Assembly: GCF_042677945.1 (NCBI RefSeq) | Contig: NZ_JBHUDN010000006.1 | Length of the DNA stretch: 64,000 nucleotides | Origin: Haloplanus litoreus | Lineage (GTDB): Archaea; Halobacteriota; Halobacteria; Halobacteriales; Haloferacaceae | Strand: one strand, 5' to 3' | In this document: piece by piece, positions 43,296-52,608 of the stretch | Layout: each line of letters begins with the position of its first letter | Numbering within the stretch: position 1 is the stretch's first letter | Notes under the pieces: generated by a model | Databases searched by the model: none | What the model saw: only the letters and a program-made list of their open reading frames with translations | Told to the model about the DNA's origin: nothing | Made by a program: the position numbers and the translations under genes

Positions 43296-44380
43296 GCTCC
43301 CAGGACGAACGCGCACGACAGCAGTTGATCGACCTCGCGGCGGAGTTTTACGACCAGTTCGACCGGGGAGAGGTGCCAAAGATGACCCTCCCCACCCGAA
43401 CCAAAAGCAACATCGAGTACGACGAGGAAAGCGGCGTGTGGGTCTACGGCGACCGCACGTCGACGCGGTCGGCCAACTCGGTGCGCGGCGCTCGCAAGCT
43501 GCTGAAGGCCACCTACACCATCGATTTCCTCGCCCGCCAACTGACGGAGGGGCGCTCCTCCACGCTGCGTGAACTCTACTATCTCTCGGAGTCGTGGGAC
43601 GCCGACGAAGCGGCCTTCTCCGATCAGGACGAGTCCAACCAGATGATCGAGGACCTCGAGATCGTCTCGGAGGTGACCCGCGAAGACTTCCACATGCGCC
43701 CCGAGGAGTCCGGTGCGACGCTGATGGGACCGCTGGAGTTGCGGGAACAGACCCGACGCGGCGAACGCGACATTCACTGTCAGGAGGACGTCGGCGAGGG
43801 CGGCTACCAGATCCCGAACAACCCCGACACCATCGAGTTCCTCGATCACGACGTCGACTTCATCCTCTGTGTCGAGACCGGTGGGATGCGGGACCGCCTC
43901 GTCGAGAACGGCTTCGACACCGACTACAACGCCCTGATCGTCCACCTGAAGGGACAGCCGGCGCGGGCGACCCGCCGGATCACCAAGCGCCTGCACGACG
44001 AACTCGACCTGCCGGTCGTGGTCTTCACCGACGGCGACCCCTGGTCCTACCGCATCTACGGCTCCGTCGCCTACGGGTCGATCAAGAGCGCCCACCTCTC
44101 GGAGTATCTCGCGACACCCGAGGCGGAGTTCGTCGGCATCCAGCCGGAGGACATCGTCGAGTACGACCTACCGACCGATCCGCTCGCCGACTCCGACGTG
44201 AACGCCCTCGAATCGGAACTCGAGGACCCGCGGTTCACCACCGACTACTGGACGGAGCAGATCGAACTCCAACTCGACATCGGCAAGAAGGCCGAACAGC
44301 AGGCGCTCGCCTCCCGCGGCCTCGACTTCGTCACCGACGAGTACCTGCCGACCCGCCTGTCGGAGATGGGCGTCCTGTAG
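43292..44380 (+). CDS. top6A: type II DNA topoisomerase VI subunit A (Spo11-like)
   Basis: A 362-residue catalytic subunit. The winged-helix part carries the DNA-cleaving Tyr in STLRELYYLSESWD, and the Toprim domain has FILCVETGGMRDRL (acidic) and VVFTDGDPWSYRIYGSVAYG (DxD). These are the Spo11/Top6A signatures. The start overlaps the end of top6B, so the two subunits are made in matching amounts. Length and order are normal for archaeal Top6A. Confidence 0.98.
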   Translation: MSSQDERARQQLIDLAAEFYDQFDRGEVPKMTLPTRTKSNIEYDEESGVWVYGDRTSTRSANSVRGARKLLKATYTIDFLARQLTEGRSSTLRELYYLSESWDADEAAFSDQDESNQMIEDLEIVSEVTREDFHMRPEESGATLMGPLELREQTRRGERDIHCQEDVGEGGYQIPNNPDTIEFLDHDVDFILCVETGGMRDRLVENGFDTDYNALIVHLKGQPARATRRITKRLHDELDLPVVVFTDGDPWSYRIYGSVAYGSIKSAHLSEYLATPEAEFVGIQPEDIVEYDLPTDPLADSDVNALESELEDPRFTTDYWTEQIELQLDIGKKAEQQALASRGLDFVTDEYLPTRLSEMGVL

Positions 44381-44421
44381 CCCAGAGCACACTTATTTCA
44401 CTCGGCGGCGTAGCGGTCGGT

Positions 44422-44910
44422 ATGACGTTCGACACCGACCTCGGCCGCCTTCGCCACCTCACCGAGGCGCCGCTTCGCGCCCTCAAGTGGTCGTTCTGGT
44501 GGCTCCGCAAGACCTTCTTCTCGAAGCCCAAGCCGGAGAATCCCGCCGTCGTCGTCGACATGGGCGAGTCGGCGGCGGAGGCGTTTCTCGGCACGCACTT
44601 CTTCGAGCCGGGGTGGGAGATGTCCTATCATTACCACAACGAAGTCGTGAACGTGCGCCGGGTCCGGTATCTCGACGACCATCCGTCCGGCCTCCACTGG
44701 TGGCAGACCCACGTCCGGGGGTACGCCCATCCGGACGGCCTCGAACTGACGGCCCATCTCGAACCCGAACCCGCCGAACACCCGGATGCACATCTCGACG
44801 GCGAGTTCATCGACGTGCCGCGAGGGAACGCGACGCTGGTGGGACTGCTACGGGAGGCCGACGTCGAGTTCCGACGGATCGGCAACTGGCCCGCGGAGCC
44901 GGCCGACTAA
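44422..44910 (+). CDS. conserved haloarchaeal protein of unknown function
   Basis: A 162-residue soluble protein. The core is beta-rich: PGWEMSYHYHNEVVNVRRVRYL (His-rich strand), then PSGLHWWQTHVRGYAHPDGLEL, and HLDGEFIDVPRGNATLVGLL. The order 'Tyr-His-Tyr-His ... Arg-Tyr-Leu-Asp ... Trp-Trp ... His' faintly recalls the DUF6516/TumE group of small proteins, but no antitoxin gene is next to it, so I do not press that. The first 40 residues are basic and aromatic (WSFWWLRKTFF). It begins 41 nt after Top6A with a weak TATA-like box (about 44390-44398) and converges with the next gene, overlapping by 4 nt. Confidence 0.7.
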   Translation: MTFDTDLGRLRHLTEAPLRALKWSFWWLRKTFFSKPKPENPAVVVDMGESAAEAFLGTHFFEPGWEMSYHYHNEVVNVRRVRYLDDHPSGLHWWQTHVRGYAHPDGLELTAHLEPEPAEHPDAHLDGEFIDVPRGNATLVGLLREADVEFRRIGNWPAEPAD

Positions 44911-45671
44911 GCCCAGCCCTCGTCGAGGACGACGGGCACGCCGCGGCCGGCCACGTCGGCCGCGAAGGCCGCCGAATCGGCCTGCAAAAACGCCTGCGTG
45001 TCGTAGTGAATGGGGAGGACCAGATCCGGATCGAGCCGGTCCGCGAGCCCGGCGGCCTCCTCGCGGTTCATGCACACCGACCCCGAGATGTTCGCGAGAA
45101 ACAGCGACACGTCGAGGCCGTCGTGGAACGGGAGGACGTCGGTGTCGCCGGGCCAGAGGATCGACACGTCGTCGACGACGAACCGGTAGCCGACGCCGAA
45201 CCCCTCGGGGTGGGTGACCGACCCGTCCGGGTTCGCCCGCGGGCCGTCCGGGTCGTTGTACGCCGGGAGGCTCCGCACCGGGACGCCGGCCGCCTCGACG
45301 CGCGCTCGCTCCCCGATCCGAACGAGGTCGTACCCCTCCTCGGCCGCGAGCGTCTCCGGCGAGGGTGGTCGCCCCGCACGCTCGGCGTCCACGCCCTCGT
45401 AGACGACGAGTGTGGCGTCCGGGGCCGCGACCCGTCGGATCCCGTCCGGATCGTAGTGGTGGTCGTGAGTGACCAGGACCACGTCGCCGTCGCGGGCGTC
45501 GTAGGCGGGGCCGGCAGGGTGTCGGGTGTCGATACCTGCGGGCGGGCCCCAGTCGCCGGTCAACACGCCGTACCGGCCGGGATCGATGTAGACGACCGTC
45601 TCGCCGTCGTCGACGCGGGCGGTGGCGTAGCCGAGCCAGCGAACGCGGAGGCCGTCGTGACGGATGGTCAT
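44907..45671 (-). CDS. metal-dependent hydrolase of the metallo-beta-lactamase superfamily (UlaG-like)
   Basis: A 254-residue protein. Motifs include RVRWLGYATARV, LVTHDHHYD (the THxHxD metal site as THDHHYD), ILWPGDTD and LPIHYDTQA, in the order seen in UlaG/COG2220 enzymes. Two metals in the active site are expected. The ATG at 45671 is chosen; upstream sequence in the same frame is Arg-rich and not conserved. The stop overlaps the neighbouring convergent gene. The substrate (phosphoester, lactone or other) is unknown. Confidence 0.87.
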   Translation of the reverse strand: MTIRHDGLRVRWLGYATARVDDGETVVYIDPGRYGVLTGDWGPPAGIDTRHPAGPAYDARDGDVVLVTHDHHYDPDGIRRVAAPDATLVVYEGVDAERAGRPPSPETLAAEEGYDLVRIGERARVEAAGVPVRSLPAYNDPDGPRANPDGSVTHPEGFGVGYRFVVDDVSILWPGDTDVLPFHDGLDVSLFLANISGSVCMNREEAAGLADRLDPDLVLPIHYDTQAFLQADSAAFAADVAGRGVPVVLDEGWA

Positions 45672-45778
45672 ACGGTCACTACGTGACGGTGACGAAAAAG
45701 GTCGGGGCGGCGTGACGCGAAGCACCCGACTGCGTCCTCGTGGATCCGATGCTGTCCCGCCGTGGGCGGACCGCCGCG

Positions 45779-47308
45779 CTATGCGCCGCCGTCGACCTGT
45801 TCGCTGTTCATGCCGCCGCCGTCGTTGTGGCGGCACTGCTCGGTGTAGAACCCGAGGTCGAACGTCGCACTGTCGGACTGCACTTCGTTGCCGTGGTCGA
45901 CCGGGAGCCACCACGCGAAACCGACGTAGTGGACGGCACCCTGTCCGTCGAAACAGTCCCGTCCAGTGCCGCCAGCCTGTCCGGCCGGAACGTTGCCTTC
46001 CAGTGGGACGCCTTGACCGTCCGGGTCCTCCAGCGCGGTCAGCGCCTCGCGGAGCGACCCCTGGAAGAACACCTCCTCGCCGCTCGTGATCCGGCCACCG
46101 ATTCCGCTGAAGACGCCCGAAATGTCGGTTTCGCCCGAGATGAACGCGAACTGGTCGTCGTCGGTGATCGACCCGTCGTCGATCTTCGGCGGGCTGGAGA
46201 TGTCTTCCATCAGGTTCTCGTCGGCCCCGGTTCCGTAGGCGATGGTGTAAATCGTCGTTCCCGCGTCCTTCGCAGCTGTGGCCTCCGACCGCCCGGTCGA
46301 CGACTGGCCGTTACCCAGTACGACCAGGACCTTGTTCACGCCGGAGCGAGCACCGCGAGTGTCGTCGGTCAGGAGGTTCTGCCCCGCGTCGATCCCGGCG
46401 CCGACGTTGGTAGTGCCGCCGGCGCTCAGACTGTCGATGTCGCTTTTCGTCTGGGACTTCGACGTCGTCAGATCCGAGACGGCACCCGCACCGGAGGAGA
46501 ACTGAACCAGTCCGACGTTGACGTCGTCCCCGACCGTGTCGACGAGCGTCTTGGCCCCCGCCTTCGCGTTGTCGAGTTTGGAGCCACCCATCGATCCGGA
46601 CGTGTCCATGACGATGACGACGTCCGCGGTGCCGCCGGCACCGCCGCTTCCCGACTGCAGGTTGTCGCCGTCGTCGTACCAGAGCGCGGTCTGCACCTCG
46701 TCGAGGAGTTCGACGGTCCCGGGTTCTTCGTCGGGATCGTCGGCCTCCGCTTCGTTCGTGCCGTTCTCGGACGCGCTCCGCAGCCCCCCGTTCATCCAGA
46801 CGTACCCCGGGTTGTCACACAGCGAGAACGCGAACGTAACTTCCCCGAAGTCGCCCGGCTTGACGTCGTCGAGGTCGACGATGACCGGGCTCTGATCGGC
46901 CGAGTCCGGCAGCACCGTACACCCGTTCATCGTGCCCGCGTCGTCGAACGTGTCCGTTCCGTTCGGGAACTGATCGGTTTCGGTGTTGTTCAGGAACTGT
47001 CGCGCGTCGGCCGTACTGTTGACGCTGATGAGCGAGGAATCCTGGGTGGGCAGGCCCACGGGCTGGTCGTTGCCCATGGTGACGTCACCTTCCAGTCCGT
47101 CGTCCTCGTCGTCGGACCAGTCGGAGTAGTGCTCCTCCCAGCCGACGTGCATGTCCAGCGTCCCCGCGACGAGCCGGTTGTTCTCGAACGTCTCCTGATC
47201 GCTGAAGTACGCGGACGTTCCGAGTCCGGCGCCGGCCGACGCCACGCCGATGGTGCCGAGTGCGGCTAGTGCCTTCCGCCGTGAGAGGGTGAAATCTTCG
47301 TCTGTCAT
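45779..47308 (-). CDS. SipW-type secreted protein (TasA/camelysin-like) with inserted von Willebrand A domain
   Basis: A 509-residue protein. The N-terminus SRRKALAALGTIGVASAGAG is a Tat/SipW-type signal, followed by GTSAYFSDQETFENN. The next 170 residues and the last 100 resemble one TasA-like beta-sandwich: LWYDDGDN just before and EEVFFQGSLREALTAL just after an insert. The insert, residues about 228-405, is a vWA domain with the metal site DTSGSMG (235-241), a TT at 299-300, and VVLGNGQSS where other vWA domains have an Asp: here it is Asn 333. The protein is exported and acidic, and may bind a surface partner through the vWA unit. Confidence 0.85.
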   Translation of the reverse strand: MTDEDFTLSRRKALAALGTIGVASAGAGLGTSAYFSDQETFENNRLVAGTLDMHVGWEEHYSDWSDDEDDGLEGDVTMGNDQPVGLPTQDSSLISVNSTADARQFLNNTETDQFPNGTDTFDDAGTMNGCTVLPDSADQSPVIVDLDDVKPGDFGEVTFAFSLCDNPGYVWMNGGLRSASENGTNEAEADDPDEEPGTVELLDEVQTALWYDDGDNLQSGSGGAGGTADVVIVMDTSGSMGGSKLDNAKAGAKTLVDTVGDDVNVGLVQFSSGAGAVSDLTTSKSQTKSDIDSLSAGGTTNVGAGIDAGQNLLTDDTRGARSGVNKVLVVLGNGQSSTGRSEATAAKDAGTTIYTIAYGTGADENLMEDISSPPKIDDGSITDDDQFAFISGETDISGVFSGIGGRITSGEEVFFQGSLREALTALEDPDGQGVPLEGNVPAGQAGGTGRDCFDGQGAVHYVGFAWWLPVDHGNEVQSDSATFDLGFYTEQCRHNDGGGMNSEQVDGGA

Positions 47309-47521
47309 GTGTTGTCTGGGGTCGATGTCATCCGGACGAATCGCCCCATAGTCAACTACTGGACAGGAAGGTGGCTTAGCTATTGCATCGTTAGCGCCGT
47401 CGACGAACGGGTTACGGGTCGGTTAGCGCCAGTAACTGGCGATTAATCGACGACCCGTGAGAGGTTGCTGAACACGACACGTACGTCGAGTCGTCGCCGG
47501 CCGGGGAAGTCGACACCTCCG

Positions 47522-49178
47522 TCAGTCTGCCAGCCGCTCGATCCGCGCGAGCGAGTCGGCGTCTGCGGGCGCTTTGTCCTCGCGGACGGCGACGAACCGC
47601 GGGAACCGTAGGGCGTATCCCGAGCCGTACGTGGGGGACGCCTGAATTTCCTCGTAGCCAACCTCGAAGACCACCGACGGTTCGATGTCGACTTCGGTGC
47701 CGTCCTGTCGGCGGATCAGCGGTTCCAACCGGTCGCTCAACTCGGCCAGACGCTCGTCGGTGATACCCGTCGCCACCTTCCCGATGGTGGCGAAGTCGTC
47801 GGGGCCCCCCTCGACGCGCGCGGACAACAGGAAGGTCCCGAGGTGGTTCGCCCGTCGCCCCTCCCCCCACTCGGCACCCGTGACGACGAGGTCCAGGGTC
47901 TCGACGTCGGGTTTGCGCTTCAGCCAGTTCCGTCCCCGTTTGCCCGGCGTGTACGTCGAGTCGGGGTTTTTCAGCATGATCCCCTCGTGGCCCGCGTCCA
48001 GCGCGGCGGCCTCGTGGTCGGCGATTTCCGCCGGGTCGTCCGAGAGCAGAAGCGGCGAGACGGCCGTCTCGAGGGCGTCCGTCAGGCGCGCCCGCCGGTC
48101 GCGGAGGGGGGCGTCGAGCAGGTCGGTGCCGTCGACGTGGAGACAGTCGAAAGCACGGAGTTCGACGGCCACCTCCTCGCGCATCCGTGCCACGTCGTGC
48201 TTGCGCCGGAAGCGACGAAGCACCTCCTGGAAGGGGAGCGGGTCGCCCACCTCGTCGACGGCGAGGGCTTCGCCGTCGAGGATGATTGGCACGTCCACCG
48301 CCGCCTCGACGAACTCGACGAGTTCGGGGAGTGCGTCGGTTACCTCGGCCATGTTGCGGGAGAAGACGGCCGTCTCGCCCGACGGATCGTGGTGAACCTG
48401 CACCCGCGCCCCGTCGTACTTGGTCTCGACGGCCACCGCGTCCCACGCCTCGACGGCGTCGACGGCCGTCCCCGTCTGGGCGAGCATGGCCCGCACGGGC
48501 CGCCCGACGGAGAGGTCGAAGTCGTCGAGACCCCCCGCTCCGTCGTCCCGAGCGCGGACCGCCACGGCGCCGTAGTCGTTCGTCACTTGCAGCGCGCGTT
48601 CGACGGCGTCGACCGGCACGTCGAACGCCTCCGCGACGGCGTCCCTGATCGTCCCCTCGCCGACGCCGATGCGCATCTCCGAGAGGACGATCCGAGCCAG
48701 ATACCGGGCGGCGACCGGGGTGGCCCGGTTGAACAGGCCAAAGAGTGCGTCCACCTTCCGGTCCTGGCTGGCCNNNNNNNNNNNNNNNNGCCAGCGTCCG
48801 CAGGCGGTCGTTCACCTCGGCGACCGTGAGCGGGTCGGGACCGGCGGAACCGAAGGCGGCGAGCCCTCGTTGTCCGCTCAGATCGAGCGACTCCGCGACG
48901 GCACCGATCTCCCCCGCCTCGGCGAGCGCGTCGGCCACGTCGGCGGCAGTGACGTTCGGCCCGGCAGCCCGAGCGAGCGCTTCGTGACAGAGGCTCGGCC
49001 CCACGTCGAGGGTCGTCGAATCCCAGGCGGGGACGACGCGACCCAGGAGGAGTCGGACGACGACGGGGAGGTCGTCCCCGGCGTCGGCGAGCAGCGTCGC
49101 CACTAGCGACGTGATCTCCAGATCCGCCGTCTCGGCCTCGACGGCGTCGACCCGGTCGGCGAAGTCGGCGAAGTCCAT
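47522..49178 (-). CDS. lig: ATP-dependent DNA ligase (archaeal type)
   Basis: The N-terminal DNA-binding domain (MDFADFADRVDAVE onward) and the catalytic part are split by a 16-base gap (48774-48789) of wrong length, so the frame appears to change; I treat the two pieces as one gene. The catalytic Lys is in ETKYDGARVQVH (KxDG). Downstream motifs are FDCLHVDGTDLL, EGIMLKNPDSTYTPG, and NWLKRKPDVETLDLVV (motif V). The C-terminus has the OB-fold (VFEVGYEEIQ). It seals nicks in replication and repair using ATP. Total about 550 residues, as in haloarchaea. Confidence 0.95.
48774..48789. other. assembly gap (16 N), wrong length
   Basis: In the ligase gene; the two flanks are in different frames. 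Confidence 0.97.
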
Positions 49179-49270
49179 CGAATCGAGGTCGGACCGCGGG
49201 GTGGTTAAGCGCGACGGGTTCGACCGACGGAGTCATCGGATTCAAGACGATGTGTGGTGCAGAGGAGGGT

Positions 49271-50818
49271 ATGAACGGTGACCTGGCGACGCGGGTACGG
49301 GGCGTCCTCGACGTGGACGTCTCGGAGTTCCGTGCGCAGGCGCAGGCGGATGCGGAGGTGGTCAAGGCCGAACTGAGGGACGGGACGTTCGACAACCACC
49401 GCGCCCTCGTCGGTCTGGAGTACGAGTTCTACGCCGTCGCCGACGGCCGGTGGCGACAGGACGGCGACGACGACGACGCGGGATCGGAACTCGTCCGCGT
49501 CCCCCGTCGACTGCTCGAACTCATCCGCTTCGAGAAGGAACTCGGCTTGCACAACGCCGAGATGACGACGAGTCCCCAACCGCTGAACGCCGAGGGACTC
49601 AAGGCACAGGCCGCAGGCGTGCGCTCCCATCTCTCTTCGGCGCTGCAGACGACCCGTATCGAAGGGATGCGACTCGTCAGCGACGGCCTCTGGACCATCC
49701 CGCCCTCGGGGGAGACGGCCCGCCGGTATCTGACCGACAGCATCTGTGATCGAGGGGTTCGGATCGCCACCAACATGACCGACGCGGTGCGGTATCACGC
49801 GATGGCCAACGGACCGAACGCACCGACGCCCTTCGTCCTCGAGGCGCCCCACGTCAGCCTCGAAGCCGACACCGTGATGCCCGAGAGCCTGATCACGTCG
49901 ATCCAGCCCCACTACCAGGTGCCCCACGCCTCCGATCTGCCGACCTACCACAACTACGCCCTGCGGATCGCCGGTCCCTTGCTGGCCCTCGGCGGTAACT
50001 CGCCGTTTTTCCCACCGGACCTCTACGACGACGGCGTCGACCCCGAGACGGTCGTCGAGGACGCACGCGCGGAGAACCGCATCTACGTCTTCGAGTCCGT
50101 CCTCAACACCGAGGATGCGGAGAAGGTGCGCTTTCCCCGCGACCTCGACACCGTCGAGGAAGCCGTCGACCGCGTCGCCACGGATCCGACCGTCGTCCCC
50201 ATGCCGGTCGACAAGGGTGACCGGTTCGACGACAAGTTCGCGACGCTCCGTCGCAAGCACGGCACGTTCTGGCGGTGGGTGCGACCGGTGTTCGACGGCG
50301 CCGACCGCTCCTCGGCGAACGCCCGCATCGAGTTTCGGCCCATCGCCGCCCAGCCGACCGTCCGCGACTCCACCGCCTTCCTGGCGACGTTCGCGGGCCT
50401 GATGGAGAGCCTCCCCCGGCACGAACACCCGGTGATCGGCCAGGACTGGTCGGTCGCCGAGGAGAACTTCTACCGTGCAGCGCGAAACGGCGCCGCGAGC
50501 GAGCAACGCTGGATCACCAACGACGGCCAGGAGACGACCGATCCCGACGTCGTCTACGACGACCTGCTCTCCCACGCCGTGGCGGGACTCCAGTCCGCGG
50601 GCTGTTCGACCGAGGAAGCCGAATCCTACGTCGCGCCCCTGCGGGCACGGGTCGACTCGGGCGTCACGCCGGCCCGCTGGAAGCGCGCCCGGGTTCGTGC
50701 CCACGTCGACGACGGCGCCGACCTGGCGTCGGCTATCCCGGCGATGCAGCGCGCCTACGTGACGAACCAGACGGAGACGTTGCTCGATGGCTGCTTTGCG
50801 GACTGGCCCGGCCAGTAA
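49271..50818 (+). CDS. glutamate-cysteine ligase family (GCS2)-like protein
   Basis: A 515-residue soluble protein of the GCS2-like carboxylate-amine ligase superfamily. It has VGLEYEFYAV early (glutamate-type ATP/metal site with Glu), LGLHNAEMTTSPQPL (Glu and Asn), SIQPHYQVP and RIEFRPIAAQPTVRD (acid-rich Arg/Glu motif), in the order of GshA-type ligases. It probably joins an amino acid to another carboxylate with ATP, perhaps in low-molecular-weight thiol chemistry; the exact product is unknown. The start MNGDLATRVRG (49271) is preferred; another ATG exists 21 nt upstream. Divergent from the ligase. Confidence 0.72.
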   Translation: MNGDLATRVRGVLDVDVSEFRAQAQADAEVVKAELRDGTFDNHRALVGLEYEFYAVADGRWRQDGDDDDAGSELVRVPRRLLELIRFEKELGLHNAEMTTSPQPLNAEGLKAQAAGVRSHLSSALQTTRIEGMRLVSDGLWTIPPSGETARRYLTDSICDRGVRIATNMTDAVRYHAMANGPNAPTPFVLEAPHVSLEADTVMPESLITSIQPHYQVPHASDLPTYHNYALRIAGPLLALGGNSPFFPPDLYDDGVDPETVVEDARAENRIYVFESVLNTEDAEKVRFPRDLDTVEEAVDRVATDPTVVPMPVDKGDRFDDKFATLRRKHGTFWRWVRPVFDGADRSSANARIEFRPIAAQPTVRDSTAFLATFAGLMESLPRHEHPVIGQDWSVAEENFYRAARNGAASEQRWITNDGQETTDPDVVYDDLLSHAVAGLQSAGCSTEEAESYVAPLRARVDSGVTPARWKRARVRAHVDDGADLASAIPAMQRAYVTNQTETLLDGCFADWPGQ

Positions 50819-50876
50819 GCGGACCGCTGACCGGTCGAAAAGACGAAACGAACGCGGAGCGGGTCCCGAGCGCCGG

Positions 50877-51614
50877 TTACAGCAGCGACTCGAAGTCCTT
50901 GTGTTTCGTGATGTCGACGCCCTCGTCGGTGACGGCGGCGACGTTGATGCCGTTACCGGACGCCAGGTCGCGTTCGACCGCGCTCTGGATGGCGTGGGCG
51001 GCGACGGACGTCGCCTCGTCCATCGACAGCCCCGCGTCGTACTCCTGTTCGAGGACACCGAGGGCGTACTGGCTGCCCGATCCGGAGACGGCGTAGTCCT
51101 CTTCCATCATGCCGCCGAGAGGGTCGAGGCTGTAGACGTGGGCGCCGTCCTCGTCGACGCCGCCGAGGAGGGGCGAGACGATGAAGAAGGCTCCCGAGCG
51201 CAGGAAGTTGCTCGTGAGCGTCGAGAGCGCCTCCATGCTCATGTCCTTGCTACGACGGGTCTCGTAGAGACTCGTCTCGGAGCGGAGCGAGCGGATGAGC
51301 GACTGGGCGGCCGACACCGATCCGGCGATGGTGAGCGCCGCGTTCGGGTGGATCTGCTCGACCTTCTGGACGTCCTTGCTGGAGACCATCCGGCCCGCGC
51401 TCGCGCGCATGTCCGTCGCCATCACGACGCCGTTCTCGGTGGAGAGTCCGACGGTCGTCGTGCCGGTTTTCATCTCTTTGTCCTCGTCCTCGGCCGCGGC
51501 GAGACGCTCGTCGGTGTTCGTGAACTCGCCGATTTCCGGGCCGAACACCGGCCGGTCGCCGCCGTCGAGACGCTCCTGTGTCCGTGAAAAGTCCTGATTC
51601 GTCGGGGTACGCAT
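50877..51614 (-). CDS. psmB: proteasome beta subunit
   Basis: A 245-residue beta subunit. An N-terminal propeptide of 51 residues is followed by the catalytic Thr in KTGTTTVGLS, where processing exposes Thr 52. Lys and Asp of the active site are in MATDMRASAGRMVSSK. The pattern GSGSQYALGVLEQEYDAGLS and the C-terminal tail agree with the 20S beta family. With the alpha subunit (not in this window) it forms the protein-degrading core. The promoter is the TATA-like box at 51637-51646. Confidence 0.97.
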   Translation of the reverse strand: MRTPTNQDFSRTQERLDGGDRPVFGPEIGEFTNTDERLAAAEDEDKEMKTGTTTVGLSTENGVVMATDMRASAGRMVSSKDVQKVEQIHPNAALTIAGSVSAAQSLIRSLRSETSLYETRRSKDMSMEALSTLTSNFLRSGAFFIVSPLLGGVDEDGAHVYSLDPLGGMMEEDYAVSGSGSQYALGVLEQEYDAGLSMDEATSVAAHAIQSAVERDLASGNGINVAAVTDEGVDITKHKDFESLL

Positions 51615-51636
51615 CACCTGCCCTTGCGGGGGCGCG

Positions 51637-51646
51637 CTGATAAATG
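51637..51646 (-). promoter_or_regulatory. TATA-like box for psmB
   Basis: Minus-strand GCATTTATCAG region, about 25-32 nt before the ATG at 51614. Confidence 0.5.
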
Positions 51647-51662
51647 CAACCCTTCCCGACGC

Positions 51663-51830
51663 TCACTCGGCGTTCTCGTAGGCCTCACCCGCCGCGGCCA
51701 CGAGGTTACCGAACGGTACTTGGACGCCGAGACGCCCGGCCAGCAGGGCGAGCGGCATCAACACGATGCCGGCCACGAGGGTGGCCTGATACACGGTGAA
51801 CACGCCAGCACGGTACAGTGAGTCGATCAT
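51663..51830 (-). CDS. 55-residue membrane protein
   Basis: An ATG at 51830 and TGA at 51663-51665 give a 55-residue protein. It begins MIDSLYRAGVFTVYQATLVA, has one membrane helix (about residues 11-31, FTVYQATLVAGIVLMPLALL), and ends with an amphipathic helix GNLVAAAGEAYENAE. A strong TATA box on the minus strand (51859-51868) supports it. I do not recognise its function; small proteins of this shape recur in haloarchaea. It lies 48 nt upstream of psmB on the same strand. Confidence 0.7.
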   Translation of the reverse strand: MIDSLYRAGVFTVYQATLVAGIVLMPLALLAGRLGVQVPFGNLVAAAGEAYENAE

Positions 51831-51858
51831 CTGCGTAGCCGTGGCTGGAGCGGTCGCA

Positions 51859-51868
51859 GTATATAAGC
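51859..51868 (-). promoter_or_regulatory. TATA box for the 55-residue gene
   Basis: Minus-strand GCTTATATAC, about 29 nt before the ATG at 51830; one of the best TATA boxes in the window. Confidence 0.6.
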
Positions 51869-52080
51869 TTTCCTGCTCGCTTCGCGGGGTTATCCCGCCG
51901 CTGTCCCTCGATTAGTCGCGCCACCGTCCTCGCGCCGGCGCTCGATCGGTGTCCCACGAAATCCGACTATCCCGGGGATGCGGTATCGCCGTCCCACGCG
52001 TAAGTTATGCGTGTGATCGGAGCCACATACGCGCGCCGGAGTGGGAAACCCTGATACGTGGTCTCGTCGTAGGGGGGGTC

Positions 52081-52521
52081 ATGTCGAACTGGACCGACAG
52101 GATCGTCAGCGACCGGATGGCCGTCGACCGGGAGTTCAGCGATCGGGTCCGGGCCTCGGAGTTCACGAACCAAGAGTGGGGGCTGATCATGACCGCCATC
52201 GAGTTCGAAATCGAGCATCCGGAGGACCCGGAACGAGCGCGTATCGTCCCCGACACCGAGAACCTGCCACAGATGATGCCCGAACTGGAGAAGGTGACAC
52301 AGGGGATGGGTCCCGGCGGTTCCGGCGGCACCGGTGGGGACAGCGGCACCGGCGTCCTCGACGCCATCCGGGGCGCCCTCGGGATGGGCGACGGGAACGA
52401 GGAGGAACGGCTCGACGCCGCCGAACGACTCGTCGGCGAGTACGCCGACGCGCTTCAGGCACACCTCGAAGCCAACGACAAGTGGGCGGAGGTCCGCGAC
52501 GCGTACCGCGACGGGGAGTGA
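52081..52521 (+). CDS. DUF5799 family protein
   Basis: A 146-residue acidic protein beginning MSNWTDRIVSDRMAVDREFS, with EFTNQEWGLIMTAIEFEIEH and LPQMMPELEKV, then a Gly-rich loop and a helical C-terminus. These match the haloarchaeal family DUF5799 as I remember it. No catalytic or DNA-binding motif is clear. The G-rich stretch just before the ATG at 52081 may be a ribosome-binding site. The role is unknown. It converges with the small paralogue gene at 52609. Confidence 0.75.
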   Translation: MSNWTDRIVSDRMAVDREFSDRVRASEFTNQEWGLIMTAIEFEIEHPEDPERARIVPDTENLPQMMPELEKVTQGMGPGGSGGTGGDSGTGVLDAIRGALGMGDGNEEERLDAAERLVGEYADALQAHLEANDKWAEVRDAYRDGE

Positions 52522-52608
52522 GCGCCCGGACGGATCGGCGGAAGTCGTTTCCGGTGAGTCGCCGGCACGCGACGGCGACCCACCGGGACACAGTTACACG
52601 ATACCGTC

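Noticed and set aside
44422..44910. Toxin of a toxin-antitoxin pair
   Set aside because: The likeness to the TumE/DUF6516 group is faint and no antitoxin gene is adjacent.
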